Shown here: piece after piece, positions 44,856-55,090 of the stretch
Numbering within the stretch: position 1 is the first letter of the stretch
How the letters are laid out: the number at the start of each line of letters is the position of its first letter
Assembly (NCBI GenBank): GCA_019635795.1
Contig: JAHBYV010000007.1
Span: 98,723 to 162,722 of the forward strand
DNA from: Rhizobiaceae bacterium
GTDB lineage: Bacteria > Pseudomonadota > Alphaproteobacteria > Rhizobiales > Rhizobiaceae
Reading direction: 5' to 3'
DNA length: 64,000 nucleotides
Translations under genes and position numbers: made by a program
Notes under the pieces: generated by a model
Database searches by the model: none
Told to the model about the DNA's origin: nothing
Seen by the model: the letters and a program-made list of their open reading frames with translations, nothing else

Positions 44856-47800
44856 ATGCCCAGGCTCGACGCAGTTCGGAAGGAAATCCGCGCTAATTAT
44901 CTGCCGGATGAGGATGCCGCGCTCGCCCGACTCATAAAGCTGGCAGACTTATCGGAAAAGGATCGGGCCGAAATTTCCAGCCGTGCCGCCGGACTGGTGC
45001 GCGAGGTGCGTGCTTCATCTGACCCTCGGTTGATGGAGGTTTTCCTTTCGGCCTACGGGCTGTCGACGAAAGAGGGTGTGGCATTGATGTGCCTCGCCGA
45101 AGCGCTGCTTCGTGTTCCCGATACCGAGACAATGGATGACCTGATCCGTGACAAGATCGCACCACACGACTGGTCGGCGCATTCCGGTTCCTCCTCCTCT
45201 ATTTTCGTCAATGCGTCCACCTGGGCATTGATGTTGACAGGCCGGGTGCTAGACGAGGGCGAAGGCTCGATCGAGCGAACACTGAGAAGCATGGTGCGCC
45301 GACTTGGTGAGCCCGTCATTCGCACTGCCGTCGCCGCTGCGATGCGCGAAATGGGCGAGCAGTTCGTGCTGGGTCGTACCATTGCTGAGGCGGTAAAGCG
45401 CGGCAAGTCGATGCTCGAAAAGGGATACCTTTACTCATATGACATGCTTGGCGAAGCTGCTCGCACTGAAGAAGACGCCCTGCGCTATCTGAAAGCCTAT
45501 TCAGATGCGATTGCGTCGCTCAAGGCGCATTCCAAGGGCGATGATATTCGCCGAAATCCCGGTATTTCCGTCAAGCTTTCCGCGATTCATCCGCGTTACG
45601 AAATCAGCAAGCGCGAAACGATGCTTCCTGTTATGGCCGAGCGGCTGCTGTCGCTCGCGCTGGCGGCCAAAGAAGCTCGCATGGGGCTCAATATTGACGC
45701 CGAGGAGGCTGACCGGCTCGACCTCTCACTCGACGTTATCGAGCGCGTGCTTTCAGATGATCGTCTTGTTGGTTGGGATGGGTTTGGCGTGGTGGTGCAG
45801 TCCTATGGTCCGCGCTGCGCTTTTGCAATTGATTGGCTCTATGCGCTGGCCGAAAAACTCGACCGCCGCATTATGGTACGCTTGGTAAAGGGCGCTTATT
45901 GGGACACCGAAGTGAAGCGTGCGCAGACGCTCGGTTTGCCGGGCTATCCGGTATTCACGCGGAAGGTGAATACAGATGTCTCCTATATCGCGTGCGCTCG
46001 AAAATTGCTCGGATATACAGACCGCATCTATCCCCAGTTTGCGACACATAACGCGCATACTGTGGCTGCGGTGCTGTCTATGGCACCTGATCGGGATTGC
46101 TTCGAACTGCAGCGCCTGCACGGAATGGGGGAGCAGCTCCATGAGGCTGTGCGAAAAGTGGAGGGGACTCGCACCCGCATTTATGCACCTGTCGGAGCTC
46201 ATTCGGATCTGCTAGCATATCTGGTGCGGCGCCTCCTCGAAAATGGCGCGAATTCTTCCTTCGTGCACCAGCTTACAGACGAAGATGTCGCACCTGAGGT
46301 CATTGCTCGCGATCCGTTTGGTGTTGTTGCCTCGCAAGGAAAAGCAGCTAATCCAAACATCGCGAAGCCATCGGACATTTTTGGCAAAGACCGGCAGAAT
46401 TCCAAAGGCTGGGATATCAATGATGTAACTATGCTCGAAGCGTTGGAAGGGGGGCGAGCGCAATTCAGTGCCGCAAAAAAGTGGGAGGCGGCTCCCATGT
46501 GTCCCGCGAAGGCGGAAGGCATGGCGAGGCCGATCCTTAATCCTGCGCTACCCTCGGATGTCGTCGGCATGGTTGTTGAGGCGGGGCCAAAAGAGGTTGA
46601 AAGGGCTGTCGGAGCGGCGATTGATGCACAGCCAGCATGGGCAAAATTGCCGGTCAAGAAGCGCGGTGAAATCCTGCTCAAGGCCGCGGAGCTTTATGAA
46701 GACAACGCGGTCGAATTTCTGGCGCTTGCCACTCGCGAAGCAGGAAAGACGCTGGCAGATGGCATCGCGGAGGTTCGTGAGGCCGTTGATTTTCTACGCT
46801 ATTATGCTCACGAAGCATCAAAGGCTGAAAACGGTACGGAAGCGCGCGGAGTAATTGCGTGTATTTCGCCCTGGAATTTTCCTCTGGCAATTTTCACGGG
46901 GCAGATTGCAGCAGCGTTGGCCACTGGAAATGCGGTGGTTGCCAAGCCGGCAGAGCAAACGCCTTTGATCGCGGCGCGGGCTGTTGAACTGTTGCGGAAG
47001 GCCGGTGTGCCTGATGCGGTATTGCAGTTCTTGCCGGGGGATGGCCCCGGTGTGGGCGCACCGCTCACTGCGGATCCGCGCATTGCGGGTGTGTGCTTTA
47101 CGGGTTCTACGGAAGTCGCGAAGCTGATCGAAAAGCAGCTTTCGAGGACTGCCGCACCCGATGCGATGTTGATTGCCGAAACCGGTGGCTTGAACGCGAT
47201 GGTCGTCGATTCAACTGCGCTGCCCGAACAGGCCGTGCGCGACATCCTGGCCTCTGCGTTCCAAAGTGCCGGGCAGCGATGCTCAGCTCTTCGTATCCTC
47301 TACGTTCAGGAGGACGTCGAGGCGAAGGTACTGGAGATGCTCAAAGGCGCAATGCTTGAGCTAAAGGTTGGTGATCCTTGGGACACCGCCACTGACGTTG
47401 GGCCGGTGATCGACGAAGAGGCGCAGGCTTCCATTCTGGACTATTGCTCGAAGATGGAACGCGAAGGGCGCCTGCTGGCCCGCATCGATGCGCCTGGTGA
47501 GGGTCACTTCGTTGCTCCGCAAGTGTTCCGCGTGAGTGGAATAAAGGATATGGAGCGGGAAATTTTTGGTCCGGTGCTGCATGTTGCGACCTTCAAGGCG
47601 GAGCAGATTGAGAACGTAATATCGGAAGTAAATATAAAGGGTTATGGATTGACGTTCGGCCTTCACACGAGGATCGAGGGCCGTGTGCAACATTTCGTTG
47701 ACGGCGTTCACGCCGGAAATATCTACGTCAATCGCAATCAGATCGGTGCAGTCGTGGGTTCCCAGCCATTCGGAGGCGAAGGGCTATCAGGAACAGGACC

Positions 47801-48470
47801 CAAGGCAGGGGGGCCGCACTATCTTCGGCGTTTCAGGAAAGCTAGGGGGGCGGCTGTTGGGGCGGCTGTTTCTACGACGTCTGTCGCGTTGAAGACGATC
47901 GAGGATCACCTGGACCATCCGGCTTATGTCAGATGGTCCAGGAGTCCCGACCGAATTTCTGTTCTGCGCAAACACCTGCGTGGCAAAGCTGCGGTAGCGA
48001 TTGCCGCTGCCGCATCAGTTGATTTTGGGCCTGTTGATCTGCCCGGGCCAACAGGTGAAGCAAACACGCTGATGTTGCATCCGCGTGGACTGGCAGTGTG
48101 TCTTGGTCCGGATAACGAGACTTTGCTTGCTCAGGCGGTGCAGGCCCTCGCGGCAGGCTGCCCGGTGCTGGCGGTTGCGCCTGAAGCTTCACATGCGCTC
48201 AACGCTTTGACAGGCAAAGGCCTCCCTATATCGGCGATCAACGGGTCGATTAACCCGGCCTGCTTGTCTGAAATCGGGATTGACCTTGTGGCTTTTGCGG
48301 GTGACGAAGGTACGATGCGCGCAATACGGAAAGCGCTTGCGGACCGTGCCGGTCCAATTGTGCCGGTAGTCACCGAAGCGATCTACCCGGAGGCTTATAT
48401 CCATGAACGTGCGGTCTGTGTGGACACGACTGCGGCTGGCGGAAATGCAAGCCTTCTTGCTTCGGCATAG
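44856..48470 (+). CDS. putA: Bifunctional proline dehydrogenase / pyrroline-5-carboxylate dehydrogenase
   Basis: About 1204 residues. The proline dehydrogenase barrel ('GVVVQSYGPRCAFAIDWLYALAEKLDRRIMVRLVKGAYWDTE', 'FATHNAHT') comes first, then the P5C dehydrogenase ALDH domain ('CISPWNFPLAIFTGQIAAALATGNAV', 'ETGGLNAM', catalytic Cys in 'AGQRCSALR', 'QPFGGEGLSGTGPKAGGPHYL') and a C-terminal ALDH-superfamily tail. It converts proline to glutamate at the membrane. There is no N-terminal RHH domain, so it is not its own repressor. ATG 44856 has GGGAG; ATG 44823 lacks an RBS. Confidence 0.94.
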   Translation: MPRLDAVRKEIRANYLPDEDAALARLIKLADLSEKDRAEISSRAAGLVREVRASSDPRLMEVFLSAYGLSTKEGVALMCLAEALLRVPDTETMDDLIRDKIAPHDWSAHSGSSSSIFVNASTWALMLTGRVLDEGEGSIERTLRSMVRRLGEPVIRTAVAAAMREMGEQFVLGRTIAEAVKRGKSMLEKGYLYSYDMLGEAARTEEDALRYLKAYSDAIASLKAHSKGDDIRRNPGISVKLSAIHPRYEISKRETMLPVMAERLLSLALAAKEARMGLNIDAEEADRLDLSLDVIERVLSDDRLVGWDGFGVVVQSYGPRCAFAIDWLYALAEKLDRRIMVRLVKGAYWDTEVKRAQTLGLPGYPVFTRKVNTDVSYIACARKLLGYTDRIYPQFATHNAHTVAAVLSMAPDRDCFELQRLHGMGEQLHEAVRKVEGTRTRIYAPVGAHSDLLAYLVRRLLENGANSSFVHQLTDEDVAPEVIARDPFGVVASQGKAANPNIAKPSDIFGKDRQNSKGWDINDVTMLEALEGGRAQFSAAKKWEAAPMCPAKAEGMARPILNPALPSDVVGMVVEAGPKEVERAVGAAIDAQPAWAKLPVKKRGEILLKAAELYEDNAVEFLALATREAGKTLADGIAEVREAVDFLRYYAHEASKAENGTEARGVIACISPWNFPLAIFTGQIAAALATGNAVVAKPAEQTPLIAARAVELLRKAGVPDAVLQFLPGDGPGVGAPLTADPRIAGVCFTGSTEVAKLIEKQLSRTAAPDAMLIAETGGLNAMVVDSTALPEQAVRDILASAFQSAGQRCSALRILYVQEDVEAKVLEMLKGAMLELKVGDPWDTATDVGPVIDEEAQASILDYCSKMEREGRLLARIDAPGEGHFVAPQVFRVSGIKDMEREIFGPVLHVATFKAEQIENVISEVNIKGYGLTFGLHTRIEGRVQHFVDGVHAGNIYVNRNQIGAVVGSQPFGGEGLSGTGPKAGGPHYLRRFRKARGAAVGAAVSTTSVALKTIEDHLDHPAYVRWSRSPDRISVLRKHLRGKAAVAIAAAASVDFGPVDLPGPTGEANTLMLHPRGLAVCLGPDNETLLAQAVQALAAGCPVLAVAPEASHALNALTGKGLPISAINGSINPACLSEIGIDLVAFAGDEGTMRAIRKALADRAGPIVPVVTEAIYPEAYIHERAVCVDTTAAGGNASLLASA

Positions 48471-48487
48471 CGGACGCTCTCGCTAAG

Positions 48488-48509
48488 GCAGCCAGCTACC
48501 GCTGGCTGC
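48488..48509 (+). terminator. Hairpin after putA
   Basis: GCAGCCAGC / GCTGGCTGC forms a perfect 9-bp stem with a 4-nt loop 17 bp after the putA stop. The U-run is absent, so it may act as an mRNA 3' stabiliser or a Rho-assisted stop. Confidence 0.55.
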
Positions 48510-48606
48510 TCATAACAACAGCCGCTTCGTGTTTGCGCTTTCATAACCTTCAAACGCCATAGTTCTCGCCAGATCTCAGTGAGATGAATTCACCGCGCGA
48601 GGGCAC

Positions 48607-49536
48607 ATGCAGGATGGCAGCTTGTGGGGGCAGGGGTTCCTGCTGATTGCGCTATTGGTTATTATTGGCGGATCGCTACTTATAGTCTCCGTCATCTTTA
48701 ATTTGCATGTCGCCGACAGTGTTAGAAATGATGCGAGACACCGCGAAAAACTGCTGGAATACTATCGCAATATGGTTTCGCAACTCGGAGTCATATTGAT
48801 TGGTATCGGCGTTTCGCTGTTCATCTTTTACTTTCAGCAAGGCTATCAGGAAAACAAGCGACGTCATGCAGAACTACAGGCTGCAGTGGCAAAGCTTTCA
48901 GTTCGGGTCTCGCGTGCTGCGGCAATCATGGAAGGTCTGAACGAGTTTGACGCTATACTGGACCAAGGTGGACCCTACGTAGATCCGGAGAATGGCGGCA
49001 ACAATCTTGCAGTCAAGGCAACCGGTGATGCCTTGGTAAGGCAGGTTGAGCAGATTTACCTGGTTGAGAGGGACGTTGACCAACGGGGTTTCGAAATTCT
49101 CTTCGCTTCGCGCGATATGGATAATTCGTTTCTGGCTAGCGAACTCAACCCGGTGATCTGGTTCAACATGGTGCGCGACGAGGCTGATCTGGCCTATGCT
49201 ATCGAACAACTCGGCCAAGACTACGGAGATTTGCACAAGGCGATGGGTGACACTGCCTCGCAACCTCTCGATGCTAAAAAGACAATGGCAGTTAAGAAGG
49301 AAGTGCTTGACGTATTCTATGACGCAGACCTGTTGCGCCAGCGCAGCCGCAGGCTCCTTGCGCGCGCCTGTTGGCTTTTGAGCAAAGGGCAGGAATTTAC
49401 CTCAGCAACGCCCGAGCCAGCGATCGAAACCGATGCAGCGAGCCAGGACGAATGGTTGCAACGCGCGAGGCCTGCACTCAACAACATCACAATTGGCCAG
49501 AAGAGTTGCTTTGAACTACTGGCTGCGCCGGCGTGA
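48607..49536 (+). CDS. Membrane protein of unknown function
   Basis: 309 residues; I do not recognise a family. Two membrane segments lie at about 9-31 and 58-76, with a short basic loop between ('NDARHREKLLEYYRN'). A long soluble C-terminal part (about 80-309) is mostly helical and may start as a coiled coil ('QENKRRHAELQAAVAKLSVRVSRAAAI'). The length and layout suit an envelope sensor or scaffold. Single gene between putA and a convergent SulP transporter. Confidence 0.7.
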   Translation: MQDGSLWGQGFLLIALLVIIGGSLLIVSVIFNLHVADSVRNDARHREKLLEYYRNMVSQLGVILIGIGVSLFIFYFQQGYQENKRRHAELQAAVAKLSVRVSRAAAIMEGLNEFDAILDQGGPYVDPENGGNNLAVKATGDALVRQVEQIYLVERDVDQRGFEILFASRDMDNSFLASELNPVIWFNMVRDEADLAYAIEQLGQDYGDLHKAMGDTASQPLDAKKTMAVKKEVLDVFYDADLLRQRSRRLLARACWLLSKGQEFTSATPEPAIETDAASQDEWLQRARPALNNITIGQKSCFELLAAPA

Positions 49537-49549
49537 AATTTAAATGGCG

Positions 49550-51262
49550 CTACTCCGCCACTTCCATTGCCCGGCGCTTGTTTCGAATGGCTTGAAGCGC
49601 GTCATTGATTGAACTGCGATACCGGACATGCGGCGGTTTTAAACCTTGCATCAACAGGCTGCGCCGGACGGTTGGAACTGCGCCGCAAATGTATGTACGT
49701 GCGCCGCGATTAGTTGCCTTTCGCACAAAGGTTTCAACGGTTGCAGCGCCAGTCGAATCCAGTATCGATACCGCGGAAAGATCGATCACGAAGGCCTTAG
49801 GGTGATCACCAATGCGGTCCAGCGCTGCCGCAACTGCAGCTGCCGCGCCAAAGAAGAAAGCACCAGTAATACGGATTACTGCCGTATCCGGATCTGTGGC
49901 GTTCGAGACGTCATAGGGCGTCCGATCAACGTTGCCTGTATCGGGCTGATCGTCCTCTACCAACGGAATTTTGCTTTCGACAGCAATCGATTGGCCGACT
50001 CTGTGCAGAAAAAGCAATGCGCTTATTGCAAAGCCGATGACGATACCTTCGGTCAGATCGCGGAATATCACCAGAGCCAATGTTACCAGCAGCACAACTG
50101 CGTCGCCTCGCGAGATGCGCATTAGCAGGGCAAATTCGCGCTTTTCGGCCATGTTCCAAGCAACGACGACCAGAACGCCCGCCAGTGCCGCCAATGGTAT
50201 GTACGAAGCAAGTGGTGCGGCGACCAACATGAAAGCGAGCAAAAACGCTGAGTGCATCATGCCCGCGACCGGCCCGCGCGCACCTGCTCGAACGTTGGTT
50301 GCTGTGCGGGCTATGTTGCCCGTTACGCAAAACCCTCCAAACATAGGGGATGCAATATTTGCGAGGCCCTGCGCCACAAGCTCGCAGTTTGAGCGATGCC
50401 GTCGCCCGGTCATCGAATCCGCGACTACTGCGGAGAGCAAACTTTCAATGCAACCCAGCAATGTAAATGAAACTGCGGCTGGCAGGACCGCATTGATCTT
50501 TTCAAAGCTGATCGGGGGCAGGTGCGGCATGGGCAGCGCATTCGGAATCCCACCGAACTTTGTGCCTATGGTCTCGACTGGCAGGCCTGCAATTGCGGCC
50601 AACGCGGAAGCTGCTCCCACCGCGATTATGAAGCCGGGCAAATTCGGACGATAATGTCTTAGAACCAGAATTACGCCGATCGTGACGGCTGCCACCATCA
50701 CAGCAGCTACGCTGATTGTTGGCAGGGCCTGCACCAAAGCCATAAGTTTTGGCAATAAAGGCGCAGGCTCGCTTTCAAGATTTAATCCTAGTAAGTCTTT
50801 GATTTGACTTGCAAAAATTATAACGGCGATACCTGCGGTAAACCCCACCGTCACAGGGTAGGGGATGTACTTGATGAATGTTCCGAGACGTAAAACGCCT
50901 ATTGCCGCAAGCATGATGCCGGATAGGAAGGTTGCTAACAAAAGCCCTTCCACGCCGTGTTGAGCTACGGTTGCTGAGACGAGCACGATGAACGCGCCGG
51001 CTGGCCCACCGATTTGAAACCGGCTTCCACCAAATGCTGAAACGATGAAACCACCGACAATGGACGTGTATAGGCCGCGATCGGGCGTAACACCCGAAGC
51101 AATCGCGATAGCCATTGAAAGAGGTAGCGCGACAATGGCGACAGTCAGGCCTGCAATTGTATCGTCTTTGAATTTGGCAAGGTTATACCCTTCTCTCATC
51201 ACCGTAACAAGTTTCGGCGTGAAGAGCTCGGCAAAATCCGGTCGAACCGTTCCGGTCCTCAT
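49550..51262 (-). CDS. SulP-family inorganic anion transporter with STAS domain
   Basis: 570 residues. Eleven or so membrane segments with SLC26/SulP blocks 'DTIAGLTVAIVALPLSMAIAIASG' and 'GLYTSIVGGFI', then a cytoplasmic STAS domain (about 455-560) with 'AFVIDLSAVSILDSTGAATVETFV'. It imports sulfate, bicarbonate or dicarboxylates. ATG 51262 has a near-perfect AAGGAGG. The HTH gene 90 bp upstream likely belongs to the same transcript. Confidence 0.88.
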   Translation of the reverse strand: MRTGTVRPDFAELFTPKLVTVMREGYNLAKFKDDTIAGLTVAIVALPLSMAIAIASGVTPDRGLYTSIVGGFIVSAFGGSRFQIGGPAGAFIVLVSATVAQHGVEGLLLATFLSGIMLAAIGVLRLGTFIKYIPYPVTVGFTAGIAVIIFASQIKDLLGLNLESEPAPLLPKLMALVQALPTISVAAVMVAAVTIGVILVLRHYRPNLPGFIIAVGAASALAAIAGLPVETIGTKFGGIPNALPMPHLPPISFEKINAVLPAAVSFTLLGCIESLLSAVVADSMTGRRHRSNCELVAQGLANIASPMFGGFCVTGNIARTATNVRAGARGPVAGMMHSAFLLAFMLVAAPLASYIPLAALAGVLVVVAWNMAEKREFALLMRISRGDAVVLLVTLALVIFRDLTEGIVIGFAISALLFLHRVGQSIAVESKIPLVEDDQPDTGNVDRTPYDVSNATDPDTAVIRITGAFFFGAAAAVAAALDRIGDHPKAFVIDLSAVSILDSTGAATVETFVRKATNRGARTYICGAVPTVRRSLLMQGLKPPHVRYRSSINDALQAIRNKRRAMEVAE

Positions 51263-51352
51263 AACGATCCTCCTTGCAGTGCCATTTTGGCAGGATCGTC
51301 GGCCTTTTTGGGGTCGGCGCCGCGCGGTCAGACGGCTGCAAATCGACAATAT

Positions 51353-51604
51353 TCACGACGGGTTTTTCAGGCGCACCCCTCTTCCGCCGCCAGAACTCAC
51401 AGCATTGTCGCCGATCAGCTCTATTCCAGCGCGGTCAAGCGCGTCGATGAGCTTCGTAAGCGAGTCAATGACGCCACGAACATTGCCTTCACTTGCTTCC
51501 ATCCGCTGGATGGTTGGCAAAGACACGCCTGCCATTTCGGCAAGCTGGCGCTGGTCTATGCCTAGCAGTGCTCGCGCAGCGCGCATTTGGGCGGCAGTTA
51601 TCAT
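51353..51604 (-). CDS. Small XRE/HTH DNA-binding protein
   Basis: 83 residues. A single HTH_3 domain covers most of it ('MRAARALLGIDQRQLAEMAGVSLPTIQRMEASEG'). The start at ATG 51604 gives the usual 'MITAAQMRAARALLG' N-terminus; the frame extends ten codons upstream. It precedes the SulP gene on the same strand and may control it. Confidence 0.8.
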   Translation of the reverse strand: MITAAQMRAARALLGIDQRQLAEMAGVSLPTIQRMEASEGNVRGVIDSLTKLIDALDRAGIELIGDNAVSSGGGRGVRLKNPS

Positions 51605-51685
51605 GCGAAAATCCTGACGGAACTTATATAACAATTATGCTTTGTCATGTCTAGAACATCAACAGTGATATCAAATACCCTAATA

Positions 51686-52621
51686 CTAACGTGCTGGCCG
51701 GCTCTCTTTCGAGACTGCTATTGCAATGCGTGCTGCCAATCGCGCGTTGTTCTCCACAAGTGCGATGTTTGTCTTTAAACTCAATCCGTCAGTGAGCTTC
51801 AAAATTTCAGCGAGCAAATATGGTGTAACTGACTTGCCGGAAATGCCATCGCCCATAGCTTTGTCGTGCGCTGCTTTGATGTGGACGGCCATTTGCAGGG
51901 CAGGGATTTCATGGGCTTCTGGAACCGGATTCGCAATCAACATCCCGCCGCGAAGTCCTAGTTTGGCTCTTGTGCTGAAAAAATTGGCAATATCTTCTGG
52001 TTCATCGAGACGCAGAGGGGCGCGATATGGCGATTCTCGCGACCAGAATGCGGGCATTATGTCGGTGCCAAATCCAACAACAGGCACGCCTTTCGTTTCT
52101 AGCACCTCCAGAGTCTTTTCAATGTCGAGGATTGCTTTGGCCCCCGCCGAAACGACGATGACCGGAGTTTGAGACAGTTCTTCCAGATCCGCAGAGATAT
52201 CGAAAGTCTCCTCGGCGCCTTTATGGACCCCGCCGATCCCACCCGTCGCGAAAACCGTGATGCCGGTCAGGTCAGCAGCAATCATTGTTGCCGCCACGGT
52301 TGTTCCGCCCGTGCAGCCTTGCGAGAGAGCAAAGCCAAAATCGGCGCGTGATAGTTTCATTGCGCCTTGTGCTTGCGCAAGGCGCTCGCGCTCATCGCGC
52401 GTAATGCCGATCTTCAGCCGACCGTCCATGACTGCGATCGTCGCGGGTGTGGCTCCTTCTTGTGCAATGATGCTTTCGACATTCGCGGCCATTTCCGCGT
52501 TTTGCGGGTAGGGCATTCCGTGCGTTATGATTGTGCTTTCAAGAGCAACTATGGGCTTATTTGACCGCAGGGCTTCCGCTACCTGCTCATTTACGTCAAC
52601 GAATTGAGGAAGATTTTTCAT
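51686..52621 (-). CDS. psuG: Pseudouridine-5'-phosphate glycosidase
   Basis: 311 residues. PsuG signatures: 'VALESTIITHGMPYPQN', 'SQGCTGGTTVAATMI', 'VFATGGIGGVHKGAEETFDISADL' and 'SAGAKAILDIEKTLE' with the catalytic Lys. It cleaves pseudouridine 5'-phosphate to uracil and ribose 5-phosphate. Its ATG overlaps the kinase stop (ATGA). Confidence 0.93.
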   Translation of the reverse strand: MKNLPQFVDVNEQVAEALRSNKPIVALESTIITHGMPYPQNAEMAANVESIIAQEGATPATIAVMDGRLKIGITRDERERLAQAQGAMKLSRADFGFALSQGCTGGTTVAATMIAADLTGITVFATGGIGGVHKGAEETFDISADLEELSQTPVIVVSAGAKAILDIEKTLEVLETKGVPVVGFGTDIMPAFWSRESPYRAPLRLDEPEDIANFFSTRAKLGLRGGMLIANPVPEAHEIPALQMAVHIKAAHDKAMGDGISGKSVTPYLLAEILKLTDGLSLKTNIALVENNARLAARIAIAVSKESRPAR

Positions 52622-53547
52622 AAGGATTTCCGAGGTCCGATTTGCGGCACTGTGGCGAGCTTCCTGTTAATGGCATCGGCGCTCAAAAGGGCCACTGTTT
52701 GCGCGCATTCCAAGGTCAACAATGCAGCAGCTACGCCGTAGCGTACAGCTTCCGTCAAGGATTGTCCCTTCAACAGGGCGGAAACCGTCGCGCCCGCCAG
52801 CGCATCACCGGCACCTGTGACGTCGACTGTTGATTGGGAAGCTGGTGGCCGAAGTTGCCATTCATCACTTCCATCAAAAACCGTGATAACGTCGTCGCCA
52901 TTCGTAACGACGCCAGTTCCAAGCCCAGAATCGCGCAGACGTGCTGCGAGATTATTTGCGTCCTGCGCACCAGTAAGGGCTTGGGCCTCACGAACATTCA
53001 TAAAGAGGCACTTTAACTTCGTCAGGCAGCTTCGAAACCTGACTATTTTTGCAGGCGAGACAGCGATTGCATACAGAGGATTTGCTTGGGCCAAATTCGT
53101 GATCCGCTCCAAACCGCTTTGCGGAACGTTACCATCGCACAGAATTGCGTCATGTGCGGCAATCGCTGTGCGCGCGCCGCTGCGCGTGATCTGTTTAGGA
53201 AAGGCGATGTCGTAGAGCGACATATCCGCCAGACCAGCGATTAAATCGCCATTCGGATCCAGCAACGCTGTATAACTTGGTGTAGCGCGATCCAGAAACG
53301 TCACAGACATGTCGATAATGCCCGCCTCAGTGATTGCTTGCGCTACGCTTTCACCTTGAGAATCTCCTCCTCGAACCGAGAGCATCGTGCAATCGATCCC
53401 CAGTTGCACTGCTCCGCGCAGCGCGTTTAGTGCGCCGCCGCCAATATCTTCTCGCATTACACCTGGGTTTGATGCACCCGGAATGTATGTGCCTTTGACG
53501 TATCCCCGCCTATCCACATGCGCGCCTCCAATACCCAGAAGCCTCAT
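52618..53547 (-). CDS. psuK: Pseudouridine kinase (PfkB family)
   Basis: 309 residues. PfkB fold with 'GGGALNALRGAVQLG' and the catalytic 'DVTGAGDALAGATVSALL'. Translational coupling to psuG identifies it as pseudouridine kinase, giving a complete two-step pseudouridine salvage route. Start ATG 53547. No transporter for pseudouridine is adjacent. Confidence 0.9.
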   Translation of the reverse strand: MRLLGIGGAHVDRRGYVKGTYIPGASNPGVMREDIGGGALNALRGAVQLGIDCTMLSVRGGDSQGESVAQAITEAGIIDMSVTFLDRATPSYTALLDPNGDLIAGLADMSLYDIAFPKQITRSGARTAIAAHDAILCDGNVPQSGLERITNLAQANPLYAIAVSPAKIVRFRSCLTKLKCLFMNVREAQALTGAQDANNLAARLRDSGLGTGVVTNGDDVITVFDGSDEWQLRPPASQSTVDVTGAGDALAGATVSALLKGQSLTEAVRYGVAAALLTLECAQTVALLSADAINRKLATVPQIGPRKSL

Positions 53548-53640
53548 GTCAGCCCTGTGCTGCCGCCGGTAGAATCATTTGCCCGAATTCTCCATCTAGA
53601 ATCATCGATACCACCTACTGCATGTCGATTGAAATATACA

Positions 53641-53722
53641 GAACAAAATAAAAACACGATACAGAAATTATAATAATTACAACGCGTTGAAGGGTCTTGT
53701 AAAATAAGAACAAATCACGTAC
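53641..53722 (+). promoter_or_regulatory. recA upstream region with LexA-like half-sites
   Basis: The AT-rich 232-bp gap before recA contains GAAC-N7-AAAC (53641-53655) and GAAC-N7-GTAC (53708-53722). Both are one or two bases from the alphaproteobacterial SOS box GAAC-N7-GAAC. Neither is perfect, so LexA control is only suggested. Confidence 0.4.
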
Positions 53723-53779
53723 AAAATACATATGAATGAGTGCTGATCCGCCTTCATTGGCGTCCATAGGAAATGTATC

Positions 53780-54862
53780 ATGGTACAGAATGTTTTGCGG
53801 CTGGTAGAGGATATCAAGGCAGTGGACAAATCGAAGGCGCTGGACGCAGCACTATCACAGATCGAACGGGCGTTCGGCAAAGGTTCGATCATGCGACTCG
53901 GCGCGAATGAACAGGTTGTGGAAATCGAAACAGTTTCGACCGGTTCATTGGGGCTTGATATCGCGCTCGGCGTAGGTGGATTGCCGCGTGGGCGTATCAT
54001 CGAAATTTACGGGCCGGAAAGCTCGGGCAAAACCACACTCGCACTTCATACGATTGCTGAATCGCAACGAAAGGGCGGTATTTGTGCTTTTGTTGATGCG
54101 GAACATGCGCTTGATCCAGTCTACGCGCGCAAGCTCGGCGTTGATCTGGAAAACCTGCTGATTTCACAGCCGGACACCGGTGAGCAGGCATTGGAGATTT
54201 GCGATACGCTCGTGCGGTCTGGTGCAATCGACGTTTTGGTTGTGGATTCTGTGGCGGCGTTGACGCCGCGCGCGGAAATTGAAGGTGAAATGGGCGAGTC
54301 TTTGCCGGGGCTTCAGGCGCGATTGATGAGCCAGGCCTTGCGCAAGCTGACAGGTTCGATTTCCCGCTCCAACACAATGGTGATCTTTATCAATCAGATA
54401 CGAATGAAGATCGGGGTGATGTATGGTTCGCCGGAAACGACCACCGGTGGCAATGCGCTGAAGTTCTATGCTTCCGTCCGCCTCGATATAAGGCGCATCG
54501 GATCCGTAAAGGACCGTGAGGAAGTTGTCGGAAACCAGACGCGCGTTAAGGTAGTAAAGAACAAGCTCGCGCCTCCGTTCAAGCAAGTAGAGTTCGACAT
54601 CATGTACGGCGAGGGGGTCTCGAAAATGGGAGAGCTTATCGACCTTGGCGTAAAAGCGGGAGTTGTCGAGAAGTCAGGGGCGTGGTTCTCATACAATTCC
54701 CAACGGCTAGGGCAGGGGCGCGAGAATGCGAAGGGATTCTTGCGGGAGAACCCGGCTGTGGCACAGGAAATAGAGCTGACTCTTCGACAGAACGCAGGTT
54801 TGATTGCTGAAAAGTTCCTTGAGAATGGTGGTCCGGGCGATCAGGATGCAGTGGAAGCCTGA
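53780..54862 (+). CDS. recA: Recombinase RecA
   Basis: 360 residues. Walker A 'GPESSGKT' (78-85), 'VDAEHALDP', Walker B '[10 protein letters not shown]', and '[35 protein letters not shown]'. It forms ATP-dependent filaments on single-stranded DNA for strand exchange and triggers LexA cleavage. It looks complete and canonical for Rhizobiales, with an acidic C-terminus. A hairpin terminator follows. The downstream neighbour is a lysozyme-like gene rather than alaS. Confidence 0.97.
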   Translation: MVQNVLRLVEDIKAVDKSKALDAALSQIERAFGKGSIMRLGANEQVVEIETVSTGSLGLDIALGVGGLPRGRIIEIYGPESSGKTTLALHTIAESQRKGGICAFVDAEHALDPVYARKLGVDLENLLISQPDTGEQALEICDTLVRSGAIDVLVVDSVAALTPRAEIEGEMGESLPGLQARLMSQALRKLTGSISRSNTMVIFINQIRMKIGVMYGSPETTTGGNALKFYASVRLDIRRIGSVKDREEVVGNQTRVKVVKNKLAPPFKQVEFDIMYGEGVSKMGELIDLGVKAGVVEKSGAWFSYNSQRLGQGRENAKGFLRENPAVAQEIELTLRQNAGLIAEKFLENGGPGDQDAVEA

Positions 54863-54889
54863 TCTCGAAGGTTTTTGAATATTATGGTT

Positions 54890-54915
54890 AAGCCGTGAGC
54901 TGTCAGCCGCGGCTT
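54890..54915 (+). terminator. recA terminator
   Basis: AAGCCGTG pairs with CGCGGCTT (one G-T pair) around a 10-nt loop, followed by TTCCATTTTTC, 27 bp after the recA stop. Confidence 0.7.
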
Positions 54916-55073
54916 TTCCATTTTTCAATCATGATCTAAAACTTTACAATGTTATCAGCGGCTTGCGGGTTTTCGGCCTTTAGGCGCTTTAACAATATAT
55001 ATGAATCTATGGTCACCGCTGCGTGATCTGCTGGATTTTGTATGCTCTACCGCCTGAATTTGATTCAAACTTT

Positions 55074-55090
55074 ATTGAGAAAATCTCAAT
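55074..55090. promoter_or_regulatory. Palindrome upstream of GH25 lipoprotein gene
   Basis: ATTGAGA-AAA-TCTCAAT, perfect 7-bp arms with a 3-bp centre, 56 bp before the start codon. Candidate operator or small hairpin. Confidence 0.35.

Noticed and set aside
44813-53791. Shared 13-mer ATGGTACAGAATG before putA and at the recA start
   Set aside because: Different reading context and no further similarity around it; treated as coincidence.
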